The notes under the pieces were generated by a model that worked only from the letters and a program-made list of their open reading frames with translations, was not told the origin of the DNA and ran no database searches. From assembly GCF_014648295.1 (NCBI RefSeq), contig NZ_BMQV01000004.1, positions 62,001 to 126,000 on the forward strand: a DNA stretch of 64,000 nt, read 5' to 3'. This DNA is from Shewanella saliphila. GTDB lineage: Bacteria; Pseudomonadota; Gammaproteobacteria; Enterobacterales; Shewanellaceae. A program made the translations under genes and the position numbers. Below, piece after piece: positions 8,729 through 19,210 of this stretch (positions within the stretch are counted from its first letter, which is position 1; each line of letters begins with the position of its first letter).

Positions 8729-10216
8729 ATGTTAATGGACAATTTGCTGCTCATTTTGTTGTGCTTGACCGGAGTAATAGCCGCTATTATTGGGGTTATG
8801 CATTTACGTCAACATCGCGCCCTGCAGCAATTGACCCATGCTCTGCAATTACAAATGCTCAACCAAGATTCATTTACCTTTGATACATCATCTTCCTCGT
8901 TAAAACCCCTGACTTCTGTCCTTAATCAGATATACCAATCTAGCCTGTTTAGCACCGAACGAGATAAGTTAACCGGATTAACTAATCGGGTCGGCTTTAA
9001 GCGTAAAATGCTCGCTAAAATGCCTGTGTCAGAGGGCATGCTAGTGCTGGTGGACATTAAGCAATTTCGATTTGTGAATGACTTATTTGGTTTTATATTT
9101 GGCGACAAACTCCTTAAAGCGTTTGCTAAACGCATCGAAAACGTAACCCATAAACCACAATTTATTGCCAGAATGAATGGCAATGAGTTTCTATTGTTTT
9201 TCCCTAATGAGTTAACCTTAACTGAACTGTTAGCCATTAAAAACGATTTGCAACAGCCTTTTGAAATAGAACAACAACCCATCAGTATCAAAATACAGTT
9301 GGGGATATTATCACTTAGTGCGCACCATGCTGACGTGAGTTTGATGTTAAGGCGCCTCGATTTGGCACTGAAAAAAGCCAAGCAATTAAAACAGCCTATT
9401 GCTTTTTATGATCAAGATGACGACAAAGCTCAATACCGTGAATTATTGATTATTAATGGGCTCCCTAACGGCTTAAAACACAATCAATTGTATATGGTAT
9501 TCCAACCAAAACTTGATATTGAAAGTGGTCAGTGCCAACAAGTAGAAGCGTTAATTCGCTGGCACCACGAAGGGCTAGGGGCTATTTCACCCAATGAGTT
9601 TATTCCACTGGCTGAGCAAACAGGCATGATTGATTTATTAAGTGCCTGGGTATTAGACGCCGTTGTCGCCCAACAAGCTAAATGGCGAGAGAAGGGGATT
9701 TACGTCAAGGTGGCGTTAAACTTGTCATCAACCGACCTCGATAATCCTAACTTAGCCAATGATGTTGCCAGTAAGCTTGCTAAATACTTGGTACCTGCTG
9801 AATGTATCATGATTGAAATTACCGAAAGTGCGTTAATGGTGTCGCTAGAACAAACCATAGTGACATTAAATCAGCTGCGCGACATAGGGGTTAAAATTGC
9901 CATTGATGACTTTGGTACCGGCCATTCATCGTTAGCTTACTTACGCTTTTTACCGGTTGATGAAGTTAAAATCGACAAAGCTTTTTTAGATGAGTTTGAA
10001 ACAACCCACGCCGCCAAACAAATTGTTAAAACCAGTATTGAGCTAGCTAAAAGCTTAGGTTTTGAAGTGACGGTAGAAGGGGTAGAGTCTAAGTCGGTGT
10101 TAGACACGTTACGCACCTATGGCGTTGATACGATTCAAGGTGACTATTTTGCCAAGCCTGCCACCGCACAAGAGTTTGAACACATCTACCCGCAGCTTAA
10201 TCATCTATCTGCCTAA
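8729..10216 (+). CDS. Membrane-anchored GGDEF/EAL protein, probable c-di-GMP phosphodiesterase
   Basis: A 495-residue protein with one N-terminal transmembrane segment (about residues 3-24), a GGDEF domain (about 70-225) and an EAL domain (about 235-490). The GGDEF signature is NGNEF, so diguanylate cyclase activity is probably lost. The EAL domain keeps its key residues: EALIRW, NLSS, EITES, DDFGTG, the lysine in VKIDKAF, EGVES and a QGxxF-type motif. It is therefore predicted to degrade c-di-GMP, with the GGDEF domain perhaps regulatory. The start is uncertain: no clear ribosome site precedes 8729, and an ATG at 8735 is an alternative. Confidence 0.88.
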   Translation: MLMDNLLLILLCLTGVIAAIIGVMHLRQHRALQQLTHALQLQMLNQDSFTFDTSSSSLKPLTSVLNQIYQSSLFSTERDKLTGLTNRVGFKRKMLAKMPVSEGMLVLVDIKQFRFVNDLFGFIFGDKLLKAFAKRIENVTHKPQFIARMNGNEFLLFFPNELTLTELLAIKNDLQQPFEIEQQPISIKIQLGILSLSAHHADVSLMLRRLDLALKKAKQLKQPIAFYDQDDDKAQYRELLIINGLPNGLKHNQLYMVFQPKLDIESGQCQQVEALIRWHHEGLGAISPNEFIPLAEQTGMIDLLSAWVLDAVVAQQAKWREKGIYVKVALNLSSTDLDNPNLANDVASKLAKYLVPAECIMIEITESALMVSLEQTIVTLNQLRDIGVKIAIDDFGTGHSSLAYLRFLPVDEVKIDKAFLDEFETTHAAKQIVKTSIELAKSLGFEVTVEGVESKSVLDTLRTYGVDTIQGDYFAKPATAQEFEHIYPQLNHLSA

Positions 10217-10271
10217 TCATTTAGCCTTTAAGCTATTTGGCCGGATGACTAAAATGTTGCCGCGGTAAATT

Positions 10272-10712
10272 CTATTCCATTCCCACTGATAACTGAGTGA
10301 TTAACGCTGGTGGCATTGCAGCTAACTGACGCTTTTGGTTCATGCATACCATCTCAATCGTGGCCGTGACAGCCGCTTTAGTGGCGTTAGGTCGCCAAAT
10401 GGACTGTTTCCACACGGTACGGTATTTACTTTCGAAGTAAAATTGCGTGCGCACATCAATGATATCTGCAAATTCAACCCCGTCATGACACACCATGTCG
10501 GTACGATACACCGCAAAGCCTAATTGTTGCTGTTGCCATATCTGATGCAATATTTCTGCGCCAATAACATGCTCTCGCGCGCGCTCAAAATATTTTAAAA
10601 AATTGGGGTGATACACCACACCAGAAAAGTCAGTATCTTCATAATAAATTTGTACACTAAAGTGATGTTCAGGGCTGTAATGAGGTATGGCTGGTAACGT
10701 GTTAGAACTCAT
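10272..10712 (-). CDS. YbgC-like acyl-CoA thioesterase (hot-dog fold)
   Basis: A 146-residue single-domain hot-dog thioesterase of the 4HBT/YbgC family. The signature YYEDTDFSGVVYHPNFLKYFERARE holds the catalytic Asp at about residue 27 and the Tyr-His pair. Relatives hydrolyse short- to medium-chain acyl-CoA esters. The usual ybgC neighbours (tol-pal) are absent, so this is a paralogue of unknown substrate, similar to YbgC/FadM. It lies just downstream of, and in the same direction as, the solute-binding protein gene (23-base gap). Confidence 0.85.
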   Translation of the reverse strand: MSSNTLPAIPHYSPEHHFSVQIYYEDTDFSGVVYHPNFLKYFERAREHVIGAEILHQIWQQQQLGFAVYRTDMVCHDGVEFADIIDVRTQFYFESKYRTVWKQSIWRPNATKAAVTATIEMVCMNQKRQLAAMPPALITQLSVGME

Positions 10713-10735
10713 TGTGGGTTAACCTTGGTAAATAA

Positions 10736-11548
10736 TTAATCTAGCGGAACCAATAACTGCTGATAGTGGCCTTGTTGCTTTAATGTTTGTAACCCTTTGT
10801 CGAGTAGCTTACTCCATTGCTCCGCTTGTGGATCTTGCTTTGAAAATGCGACAAATATTTCACTGGTGTGGTTATTGAATTCGGCATTAATGTCGTTGCC
10901 TACACCCATTTGTTCAATATACACATCAGCTACCATGTCAAACATGATGGCGCTGTCAATACGGCCAACCAGTAATAAATTAATCAATTGGCGTTGGCTG
11001 TTAACGTGAACAATGTGTAACTGGCGCTTTTCAATCAGTTGAATAAAATCATCACCGTATTCATAGCCATCAATAACCCCAATCACACTGCCTATGGGTA
11101 AGTGCCATTTATCATTGACGCTGGCGGGGTGCGATTTAGCAAAGAAAAAAGAGGCATTGACGGTAAATAAGGGCTCCAGACCAAATACAAAGCGTTTAAG
11201 TGTGCTTTGTTCTTTAGTGACATTAAAGACGCCATTAACAGAGCCGCGATCGGTCATCACCAATCCGCGAGTATAAGGTACTACGATCGTTGAAACAGCC
11301 ACATCAACTTGTTTAAAGGCTTGGTGAATTAAATGATGGGAAATACCGCGGCCAAATTCATCGGCAAAAGGAGGCCAGCCGTCTTCTGCGGCTAAGGTGA
11401 CTTTGAGTTGTTCAGAATAGGCCATAGTGGGCAGCGTCAACATGCAACAAAGCATCACAGTGGCCGCTATTTTTTTTGGCAGTTTGTGAGAGAAGTTGTA
11501 CGCTGAAAATAGAGCCAATAGGACGTTTTTAAAAGCGGTGACCAGCAT
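10736..11548 (-). CDS. Periplasmic solute-binding protein, family 3 (SBP_bac_3)
   Basis: A 270-residue protein from the ATG at 11548, which has AAAGGA about six bases upstream; a start 28 codons further up is less likely. The N-terminus has a basic patch and a hydrophobic stretch ending TMAYS, a probable signal peptide of about 45 residues. The rest resembles amino-acid-type binding proteins (motif AEDGWPPFAD, later GRIDSAIMFD). No permease or ATPase is nearby. With the large propeller sensor directly upstream, I infer a sensory or orphan role rather than a complete ABC transporter. Confidence 0.8.
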   Translation of the reverse strand: MLVTAFKNVLLALFSAYNFSHKLPKKIAATVMLCCMLTLPTMAYSEQLKVTLAAEDGWPPFADEFGRGISHHLIHQAFKQVDVAVSTIVVPYTRGLVMTDRGSVNGVFNVTKEQSTLKRFVFGLEPLFTVNASFFFAKSHPASVNDKWHLPIGSVIGVIDGYEYGDDFIQLIEKRQLHIVHVNSQRQLINLLLVGRIDSAIMFDMVADVYIEQMGVGNDINAEFNNHTSEIFVAFSKQDPQAEQWSKLLDKGLQTLKQQGHYQQLLVPLD

Positions 11549-11645
11549 ATATTCCTTTATTGAATAATCCATTTGTTTCACTGAGATCATAGCATTATTA
11601 TTGAGAAAGGGATATTTCAATGCTATCGACAAACCCCCGCCAGGC

Positions 11646-14600
11646 TTAACCCGTTGGGTTTGCTAGTTCTAACTGATCGTTCATAATATAACTTTGTTTG
11701 AGTAAGCTTTGTGTCGCCAGCGCATTAAGCGCAGGGCTGAATAAAAAACCTTGCACAATTTTACATTGGTAATGCCTAAGCTTAACCAATTGAGCGTGTG
11801 TTTCTACCCCTTCGGCAATGACATCTAACTGCAACTCGTTACCTAATTTAATAATATTTTTCAGTACAATATTACTGGTTTCTATCGGCAACATAGAGTG
11901 AATAAAGGCTTTATCTATTTTTAAGGTATCGATAGGAAACTGAGTTAAATAGTTTAATGAAGAGTAGCCTTTACCAAAGTCATCAAGTGCGATGCGTACT
12001 TTAAGCTGCTTCAATTGGAATAGCACAGCCTTTGCTGCTTTGATATCGGTAATTAATAATGACTCTGTGATTTCAAGCTCTAACATGTGAGCAGGAAATT
12101 GACTTTGCTGTAATATCAGCGCGATGTCTTCAACGATAGTAGGCTGTGATAATTGCAGTGGCGATATATTGACCGAAATATTGCCCTGAAGAATACCTTG
12201 CTGGTGCCATTGATACCCTTGATGACAAGCTTGGGTCAGTACCCATAATCCGATATCGATAATTAATCCGCTGTCTTCTGCCTGGTCAATAAAGCGCGTA
12301 GGAGAAACCAAACCATCGGTAGGATGTTGCCAACGAATAAGGGCTTCGAGTCCCAATATACTTTGAGTGTGGACACAGCATTTTGGCTGGTAATGCACCA
12401 CTAACTGGTTTTCTGGAAGGGCATTGTTAAGCTGGTTTTTAATTAATACTCGCTCCAATAGCGCCGTAGACAGTTTTTCGTTGAAAAAATAACTGCCATT
12501 ACGACCATTTTGTTTAGCAGCATACATAGCCGTATCGGCATGCTTTAATAATGTTTTTGCGTCTTTACCGTCATTTGGATAACAGGCAACACCAATACTG
12601 GCAGAACTGTTTAACCAAAACTCATTGATTTGATAACCCGCGTTTAGTGAGCTTCGGATCCGTTCGATAATATTGACTAAATCTTGGTTAAGTCTATTTT
12701 CATCTGGTTCATATTGAATAATTAACGCAAACTCATCGCCACCTAAGCGGGCTAGTACATCTTGATGCTTTAAGCAGTGTTGTAAGCGTTTAGCCACTTG
12801 GATAATGAGTTCATCACCAATGTCGTGCCCCATAGAATCATTGACTTCTTTAAAATGATCTAAATCGATAAACACGACCGCTGCGGTTTGGTTGGGGGTG
12901 CTGATTAACCTTGATAACTGCTGATTAAAATAAAAGCGATTAGCTAATCCGGTTAAGCTGTCGTAATTGGCGCGGTTACTGAGTTCTTTAATTTGTTTAA
13001 ATCGAGACAGCACAAATAACATCAACATTAAACAAACGGTAATGGCTAAGGCTATTAACGCATAAAACCACCAGGCTTGATTGATACTAAAAGCAAACTC
13101 TGCTTGTTGTGGGCTCCAGATCCCATCGCTATTCGTGCTTTGTACTTTAAAGGTGTAGTCACCGGCGGGGAGGTTAGTGTACATCGCATTGTGTTGTTGG
13201 GTGGTAATCCAGTCGTCATCAAAGCCTTCCAGCATAAAGCGATATTGATTGCGCTCTGGTGCGGTGAAATCTAATGACGCAAATGAAAACTGAATCATAT
13301 TGTTATCATAATCAACTGTAACAGCATCAACGTTGTTATTGTTGTTGATATTGACATAAGATTTATTGGCGATATTGGCCGCGGTAATATGCACTGGCGG
13401 AATAAAATGATTTTGACTAATCGCGGTAATATCAATCTGAATGACACCTTTATTAGAACCTATCACAAGTTGATTGCCAATCAGGTCTATCGCCGCTTCG
13501 TTAAAAATTAAATTACTATGATTAATCGCACTTGGGTAATGGGTGATGGTGCCTGTGCGGCTTGCATACTGCGTTAACATTTGGCGGCTGGTAATCCATA
13601 AATTACCTTGTTCATCTCCGGTAACGGCCTTCAGGCGATTATCCGTTAGGCCGTCTTTGCGGGTAATATATTCAATATTGTATGGAGTTTCATCTTTTTT
13701 TGTTGGGGTGATTTTTGCTAAACTAAGCCCTTGAGTCGTGGCCCAAATAACACCTTGTTCGTCTTGGTAAATACCACTTATTCGAATATTTTCGCGGTCA
13801 TTGCCTAGGCTTAAATGTGTGGTTTTGTCGCTATTTGAGTCGATAATAAAAATGCCATTAGTGGTGGCAAGCCATAATTCTCCAGTATCAATAATAATCG
13901 CATCAAAGGTGAAATTACCGCCAGAGGTGTAGAGGTTTTCATTATCATTAAAATAATGTTTTAGTATGCCTTCTGATGGACTAAATAACATTACCCCAGC
14001 ATTTAAATAACCGGTTATCCAAACGTTGCCTTTATTGTCTGGGGTGACTGTGTAAAAGTCGGTTTGAGGAAAACCATGTGGGTTACCAGGGGCATTACTA
14101 TAGTGAGTAACGTGTAGGCTTTTAGCATCGAAATAACTTAATCCTTTATCATGTGAAGCCCAAACGTTATTCGCTGCGTCAACTTGTACATTCCAAATAC
14201 TGCTTGTTAATGTATTATCGGACTCGTTGGTCAAAGGGGATAATGTGGCTGTTTTTTTCTCTAAGTCGATAGTATCTAAGCCATTATTGGATGCCACCCA
14301 AACATGATGCTGTTTGTTGACTGAAAGAGCAAAGACATTTTCTCCTGATAGCTCAGAGTCATTTGCTAGCGGTTTATACATACGACTGGCTTGTTTTAAA
14401 GGGCTGTAATACCCCACACCTTGAGTTGACGCAAACCACACGAGACCAGATGAATCAATAAACACATCATCAATAAAGTCGCTTGGCAGAGAGTGCTCAT
14501 TAAATGCTTGAGATGTAATCCAATCAAATTGACCTGAAGCTATCGAAAGCACCCCGACACCTTTATTGGTGCTTACCCAGATGGTTTGTGGATTTTCAAT

Positions 14601-15494
14601 GGCAATATTAGTGACATAATTACTGATTATGTCACCTTGTTGTGGGTGAGCTTGAGCATAGTAGTGCTGGTAGCTATTATTGTTAGGGTTAAAACGGATT
14701 AAGCCATAATTTTGTGTACCAAACCAAATTAAGCCATTGTCGGCCACTTCACTGCTGAGTATGTAGTCGTTAAATAACGTCTTGGCAGTAATAGGCGTAG
14801 ATGCTTGATTACTGTTATTGTCGGCCATATTAGGCTCAAATAAGTGCAATGCTTGAGTGTTTGGTTCTAACACGGCTAAGCCGAAATCAGTGCCTACCCA
14901 TAACCGCTGTTGTTGGTCAGCGACAATACTATAAATTGAGGTTTCTACGGCAGTCTTTTGTTGGTTGAGATATAAGGGGATCGAAATGAATTGAGCCGAA
15001 CTGGCCGATTTAAATTGTAACCCGCTGCCGGTACCCACCCATAAATTATTACTTGAGTCTTGGTAGAGTTTCGTTATCCAATTGGTATTTTGAGCAAATG
15101 GTTCAAGGTTTAACGGGTAAATGCTTAATTGATCATCGAGGGTTAATCGATTTAAACCATCCTCGGTAGCAAACCAAATATTTCCTTGGCTATCTTCTAT
15201 GACATCGGTAACAAAGTTATTGGAAATATGTCTTTTAGAACCAGGTGAAAATTGAAAGTGAATAAACGCTTGGCCATCATATCGGCTTACTCCTGAATCA
15301 GTCGCAAACCATAAAAAACCATTTTTTTGCTGGTAGATTTTATTGATTAGCGTTGATGGTAAACCATCAGCGATATTTAAGCGTTCAATTTGATATTGAT
15401 TAGCAGCGACACTGAATACAATGGAAAGTGAGATTATAATTCCGCTAACTGTTCCACATAGGTAACGTATTAAATTGTGAAAAGAGAAAACCAT
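11646..15494 (-). CDS. Periplasmic beta-propeller sensor with GGDEF and EAL domains
   Basis: A 1282-residue protein: signal peptide (about 1-31), a long run of two-component-type propeller repeats (about 35-690, with recurring WFATxxGV/LWVGT blades), a Y_Y_Y domain (about 720-795), one transmembrane helix (about 805-828), GGDEF (about 840-1000, intact LGGDEF) and EAL (about 1020-1270, intact EALIRW, DDFGKG and EGVET). It should sense a periplasmic ligand and make or break c-di-GMP in the cytoplasm; both catalytic domains look competent. The solute-binding protein gene follows about 100 bases downstream on the same strand. The ligand cannot be read from the sequence. Confidence 0.9.
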   Translation of the reverse strand: MVFSFHNLIRYLCGTVSGIIISLSIVFSVAANQYQIERLNIADGLPSTLINKIYQQKNGFLWFATDSGVSRYDGQAFIHFQFSPGSKRHISNNFVTDVIEDSQGNIWFATEDGLNRLTLDDQLSIYPLNLEPFAQNTNWITKLYQDSSNNLWVGTGSGLQFKSASSAQFISIPLYLNQQKTAVETSIYSIVADQQQRLWVGTDFGLAVLEPNTQALHLFEPNMADNNSNQASTPITAKTLFNDYILSSEVADNGLIWFGTQNYGLIRFNPNNNSYQHYYAQAHPQQGDIISNYVTNIAIENPQTIWVSTNKGVGVLSIASGQFDWITSQAFNEHSLPSDFIDDVFIDSSGLVWFASTQGVGYYSPLKQASRMYKPLANDSELSGENVFALSVNKQHHVWVASNNGLDTIDLEKKTATLSPLTNESDNTLTSSIWNVQVDAANNVWASHDKGLSYFDAKSLHVTHYSNAPGNPHGFPQTDFYTVTPDNKGNVWITGYLNAGVMLFSPSEGILKHYFNDNENLYTSGGNFTFDAIIIDTGELWLATTNGIFIIDSNSDKTTHLSLGNDRENIRISGIYQDEQGVIWATTQGLSLAKITPTKKDETPYNIEYITRKDGLTDNRLKAVTGDEQGNLWITSRQMLTQYASRTGTITHYPSAINHSNLIFNEAAIDLIGNQLVIGSNKGVIQIDITAISQNHFIPPVHITAANIANKSYVNINNNNNVDAVTVDYDNNMIQFSFASLDFTAPERNQYRFMLEGFDDDWITTQQHNAMYTNLPAGDYTFKVQSTNSDGIWSPQQAEFAFSINQAWWFYALIALAITVCLMLMLFVLSRFKQIKELSNRANYDSLTGLANRFYFNQQLSRLISTPNQTAAVVFIDLDHFKEVNDSMGHDIGDELIIQVAKRLQHCLKHQDVLARLGGDEFALIIQYEPDENRLNQDLVNIIERIRSSLNAGYQINEFWLNSSASIGVACYPNDGKDAKTLLKHADTAMYAAKQNGRNGSYFFNEKLSTALLERVLIKNQLNNALPENQLVVHYQPKCCVHTQSILGLEALIRWQHPTDGLVSPTRFIDQAEDSGLIIDIGLWVLTQACHQGYQWHQQGILQGNISVNISPLQLSQPTIVEDIALILQQSQFPAHMLELEITESLLITDIKAAKAVLFQLKQLKVRIALDDFGKGYSSLNYLTQFPIDTLKIDKAFIHSMLPIETSNIVLKNIIKLGNELQLDVIAEGVETHAQLVKLRHYQCKIVQGFLFSPALNALATQSLLKQSYIMNDQLELANPTG

Positions 15495-15614
15495 TAAATA
15501 CCTTATCTTCAGTAACGATGAGTTGTTAAATTAATTCACTTACTCATACAATATGAAATATTGTAAAAAAACTGTCGATAAGTTGTATATCAAATAAGCC
15601 TTAGGCGCAAATCA

Positions 15615-16088
15615 TTACAGCAATAATGTGTTGTCTATAGGTGTAAATTGTTGGCATTGATCGCTGAGTGATTTGGCAGTTAGCTGCTCGACACTGATCA
15701 CGTGGGTATAGCATTGGCTGCTTTGGTTGATTTTTTTCAACAATAAATCAAAGTCACCGTCGCCAGACAGCAATATCACTTCATCAACCGTTGGGGCTAT
15801 ATCGAGCATGTCGATAGTAATACCCACATCCCAATCGCCTTTGGCTGAACCATCACTTCGTTGAATATAAGGCTTGGTCTTTACCGTAAACCCAATATGT
15901 TTTAGTGCATCTTGAAACTTTATTTGTCCGTCATCGGCTGGGGCTATCGCATAAGCGATAGCATGACTAATGTGACCGCGCTTTGTTAACTGTTGATACA
16001 GTGCGCGGTAATTAAATGAGCGGCCAAAGCCTTGTTTACAGGTGTAATAAATATTTTGTACGTCTACAAATACGGCAATGTTAGTCAT
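15615..16088 (-). CDS. NYN domain protein (PIN-like, LabA/DUF88 type)
   Basis: A 157-residue protein made of one NYN domain. The acidic residues expected for a PIN-like metal site are visible: Asp in FVDVQN near the start, GDWDVG in the middle and SGDGDFD near residue 105. NYN proteins are predicted, and in some cases shown, to be RNases. I chose the ATG at 16088, with AGGTG six bases upstream. The gene lies 17 bases past the RND pump gene on the same strand and may share its transcript; a functional link is not evident. Confidence 0.85.
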   Translation of the reverse strand: MTNIAVFVDVQNIYYTCKQGFGRSFNYRALYQQLTKRGHISHAIAYAIAPADDGQIKFQDALKHIGFTVKTKPYIQRSDGSAKGDWDVGITIDMLDIAPTVDEVILLSGDGDFDLLLKKINQSSQCYTHVISVEQLTAKSLSDQCQQFTPIDNTLLL

Positions 16089-16105
16089 TATCACACCTGT
16101 GTTAA

Positions 16106-19100
16106 TTAAGGTTGTTGTGCCGTTTGTGCGGCAATGGCGTCATTCAATTGGGCTTCAACATACCCGGGTGAGTGCGTTGAAACTGAGATTAAGCGGTACA
16201 TTGCTGGGATCACCAATAAGGTCACAAAAGTAGCAAATGCCATGCCGGAGAATATCACAGTTCCGACTGCAATACGGCTTTCGCTGCCAGCACCTGTTGA
16301 CATAATCAACGGAATTGCGCCAATTAAGGTAGTAAAGGCGGTCATTAAAATGGGGCGTAAGCGACGTGCAGATGCATCAATAATGGCGGTGTTGAGCGCG
16401 AAGCCGCGATCGCGCAACTGATTGGCAAATTCAACAATTAAAATGCCGTTTTTAGTCACCATGCCGATTAACATGATCATACCAATTTGACTGTAAATGT
16501 TCATACCTTGATTGGTGAGCGCTAGGCCAATAAAGCCACCAAAAATCCCCATCGGTACTGTAAACATCACCACGGCGGGGTTAATAAAGCTTTCAAATTG
16601 GGCCGCTAATACCAAGTAAGCAATTAATAAGGCAAGGGCAAATACTACCAATACCCCGCTTTGATTTTCTTTAAAGTCCTTTGACTCGCCAGTATAAGCA
16701 ATTGAAATATCGGTAGGTAATATTTCAATTGCGCGTTGCTCTAAATAGTCTAGGGCTTCACCAAGTGTGTAGCCATCACCTAAGTTTGCTTTGATGGTTA
16801 TCGACTTTTGTTTATTGGTATGGCTTAAGCGTTGTGGTGAGGCAATTTCTTCTACATGGGTCACCGTGTCTAGGGTGATGAGCTCGCCCCTTGCGCTTCT
16901 AAAGTAAATTTTACTGAGGTCGCTAACACTATTAAAACTGTTTTCGTCGCCGCGAAGGTACACATCGTATTCTTCACCTCGTTCCACAAAGGTGGTTTCG
17001 CTGAGACCACCTAGCATTATTTCAAGGGTGGTTGATATTTCAGAGACGCTGATGCCTAATTCGGCGGCGCGCTGTTTATCCACTGTAACCACAAGCTCGG
17101 GCGTGGTTTCAGCATAATCTAAATCGGCACCTTCTAGCATGGGGCTGGCATCGGCTTCTTGCTGTAAAATTTGCGCCCATTTAAACAGTTCAGTGTAGTC
17201 AGAGCCGCCAAGCACAAATTCAACGGGTTCACTCGATCTGCCTCTAAACCCTGGCAACATTGGGCGTACCATTACATCAGGAATATCTTTTAAGGTTTGG
17301 CTAATTAACCCTAATGCTTGTTTAGCATCGATGTTGCGTTCGGCCCAATCTTCTAGCTGAATAATCGCAAAGCCAGTTTGATCGCCTGCGCGACCACCAA
17401 AGGCGGGAGCTTCTACGCTAAATGATTTCACAACGCCCTGACCCAATAATGGTAATAAGCGGCTTTCTACAATGTCCATGTTGGCAACCATACGGTTATA
17501 ACTGGTGCCTTCAGCGCCTTTGATAAAGGCAAAAAGTACCCCTCGGTCTTCTTGCGGTGAAAGTTGCGATGGCACTTGTTGCATTAAAAAGTAACTGCCG
17601 GCAATACACGATAAAATAACGACAGGCGCCGCGACACGCCATGCTAGCGCCAAACTAACCATACGACGATAATTGTGTTCTAACCGAGAAAATCCCCGGT
17701 CGACCCATTGATTAAAGCGGTTTTTATTCACATTGGCTTTGAGTAATTTGCTGCCCATCACTGGCGTGAGTGTCAGCGCAATAAGTGATGAAAATATCAC
17801 TGACATGGCTAACATTACTGAAAACTCAGTAAATAATAGGCCAACCATGCCATCCATAAATGAAATAGGTAAAAAGACCATCACCAGTACTAGCGTGGTT
17901 GAAATGACCGCAAAGCCCACTTCTCGTGTTCCTTTGTAAGCGGCCAATATGGGTTGCTCGCCTTTTTCGATATGATGGAAAATATTCTCAACCACCACAA
18001 TTGCATCGTCGACCACTAAACCAATGGCCAAAATTAATGCCATAAGTGTTAATAAGTTAATGGTGTAGCCTAGGCTGTAAGCTGCCATAAAGGCTGCAAT
18101 TAAAGACACCGGAACGGTAACTGCAGGGATTAACGTAGCCCTCACTTGTCCGATAAAGATATACAGCACCAACACAACCAGCACCCCAGTAATCAGCAGC
18201 GTGTTGTATACCTCGCTGATTGAGCGGTCGATAAATACGTTGGCATCGTAGTCGACCACTAAATGGGTTCCTGTGGGTAAGAAGCCTTGTACCTTGTCGA
18301 CCTCTTGCTGCACCCGTCTTGAAATCTCTAAAGGATTAGCGTCTGACTGCGGCACAATGCCTAAGCTGAGGTTTACGATACCGTTACTTTTAAAGGTGGA
18401 GTCTTCGTTTTTGGCACCAATGAATACATTGGCGACATCTTTAAGGTATATCGCAGTACCATCTGATGCGGTGTGTACCACAAGGTATTCAAAATCTTCA
18501 GGGCTAAAATATAAACGTTTGGTGCGCACTGACATGACCGTGGTGTCGTTACGTACCTCACCGCCTGGTGTTTCAAGGTTTTCGGTATTAAGGGCATTGA
18601 TAATATCGCTGGTGGTTACATTTCTGCCTGCCATCAGTTGTGGCTTTAATTGCACATACATTACCTTGTACAAACCGCCTGAAATATTGACTGAACTGAC
18701 ACCGGTGATCAGGCTGAATCTGTCTTCTAAAACACGCTGGGCGTAGTCAGTCAATTGAGTACGGTCCATGGTTTCAGAGCTTAAATTAACATAAATCGAC
18801 GGTTCTCCAGTGCCGTTATCTTTAGACACAATGGGATCGTCGGCTTCATCAGGTAAGCGGCGTTGCGCTTTGGCCACGGCATCACGAACGTCACTGACAC
18901 CTTCGGTTAAATTCCAACCGAGTTCAAACTCAATCGAAATACGCGACATACCATTACGTGTGGTTGAGGTGATTTCATCAATGCCACTGATCCCGGTGAG
19001 TTCATCCTCGAGCGTTTTGGTGATTTTACTTTCCATAATGGTGGCCGAAGCGCCACTGTATGTTGTCATTACGGTAACAACAGGGTTTTGCACATCTGGC

Positions 19101-19210
19101 ATTTCACGTACGGCCAGTTTAGAGAATGACACTATACCAAATACGCAAAGGAGCAAGCTGAGTACAATAGCGACAATAGGGCGCTTAACTGCAGTATCAC
19201 TTAGCCACAT
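16106..19210 (-). CDS. RND efflux pump permease subunit (HAE1/AcrB-like)
   Basis: A 1034-residue inner-membrane RND transporter with the usual twelve transmembrane helices and two large periplasmic loops. The proton-relay aspartate pair is present in TM4 (GLVVDDAIVVVENI, about residue 400). It belongs with the hydrophobe/amphiphile exporters, but substrate specificity cannot be read. It overlaps the adaptor gene by one base at 19210 and is co-transcribed with it. No outer-membrane TolC gene is adjacent, so it probably uses a shared TolC. Confidence 0.93.
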   Translation of the reverse strand: MWLSDTAVKRPIVAIVLSLLLCVFGIVSFSKLAVREMPDVQNPVVTVMTTYSGASATIMESKITKTLEDELTGISGIDEITSTTRNGMSRISIEFELGWNLTEGVSDVRDAVAKAQRRLPDEADDPIVSKDNGTGEPSIYVNLSSETMDRTQLTDYAQRVLEDRFSLITGVSSVNISGGLYKVMYVQLKPQLMAGRNVTTSDIINALNTENLETPGGEVRNDTTVMSVRTKRLYFSPEDFEYLVVHTASDGTAIYLKDVANVFIGAKNEDSTFKSNGIVNLSLGIVPQSDANPLEISRRVQQEVDKVQGFLPTGTHLVVDYDANVFIDRSISEVYNTLLITGVLVVLVLYIFIGQVRATLIPAVTVPVSLIAAFMAAYSLGYTINLLTLMALILAIGLVVDDAIVVVENIFHHIEKGEQPILAAYKGTREVGFAVISTTLVLVMVFLPISFMDGMVGLLFTEFSVMLAMSVIFSSLIALTLTPVMGSKLLKANVNKNRFNQWVDRGFSRLEHNYRRMVSLALAWRVAAPVVILSCIAGSYFLMQQVPSQLSPQEDRGVLFAFIKGAEGTSYNRMVANMDIVESRLLPLLGQGVVKSFSVEAPAFGGRAGDQTGFAIIQLEDWAERNIDAKQALGLISQTLKDIPDVMVRPMLPGFRGRSSEPVEFVLGGSDYTELFKWAQILQQEADASPMLEGADLDYAETTPELVVTVDKQRAAELGISVSEISTTLEIMLGGLSETTFVERGEEYDVYLRGDENSFNSVSDLSKIYFRSARGELITLDTVTHVEEIASPQRLSHTNKQKSITIKANLGDGYTLGEALDYLEQRAIEILPTDISIAYTGESKDFKENQSGVLVVFALALLIAYLVLAAQFESFINPAVVMFTVPMGIFGGFIGLALTNQGMNIYSQIGMIMLIGMVTKNGILIVEFANQLRDRGFALNTAIIDASARRLRPILMTAFTTLIGAIPLIMSTGAGSESRIAVGTVIFSGMAFATFVTLLVIPAMYRLISVSTHSPGYVEAQLNDAIAAQTAQQP

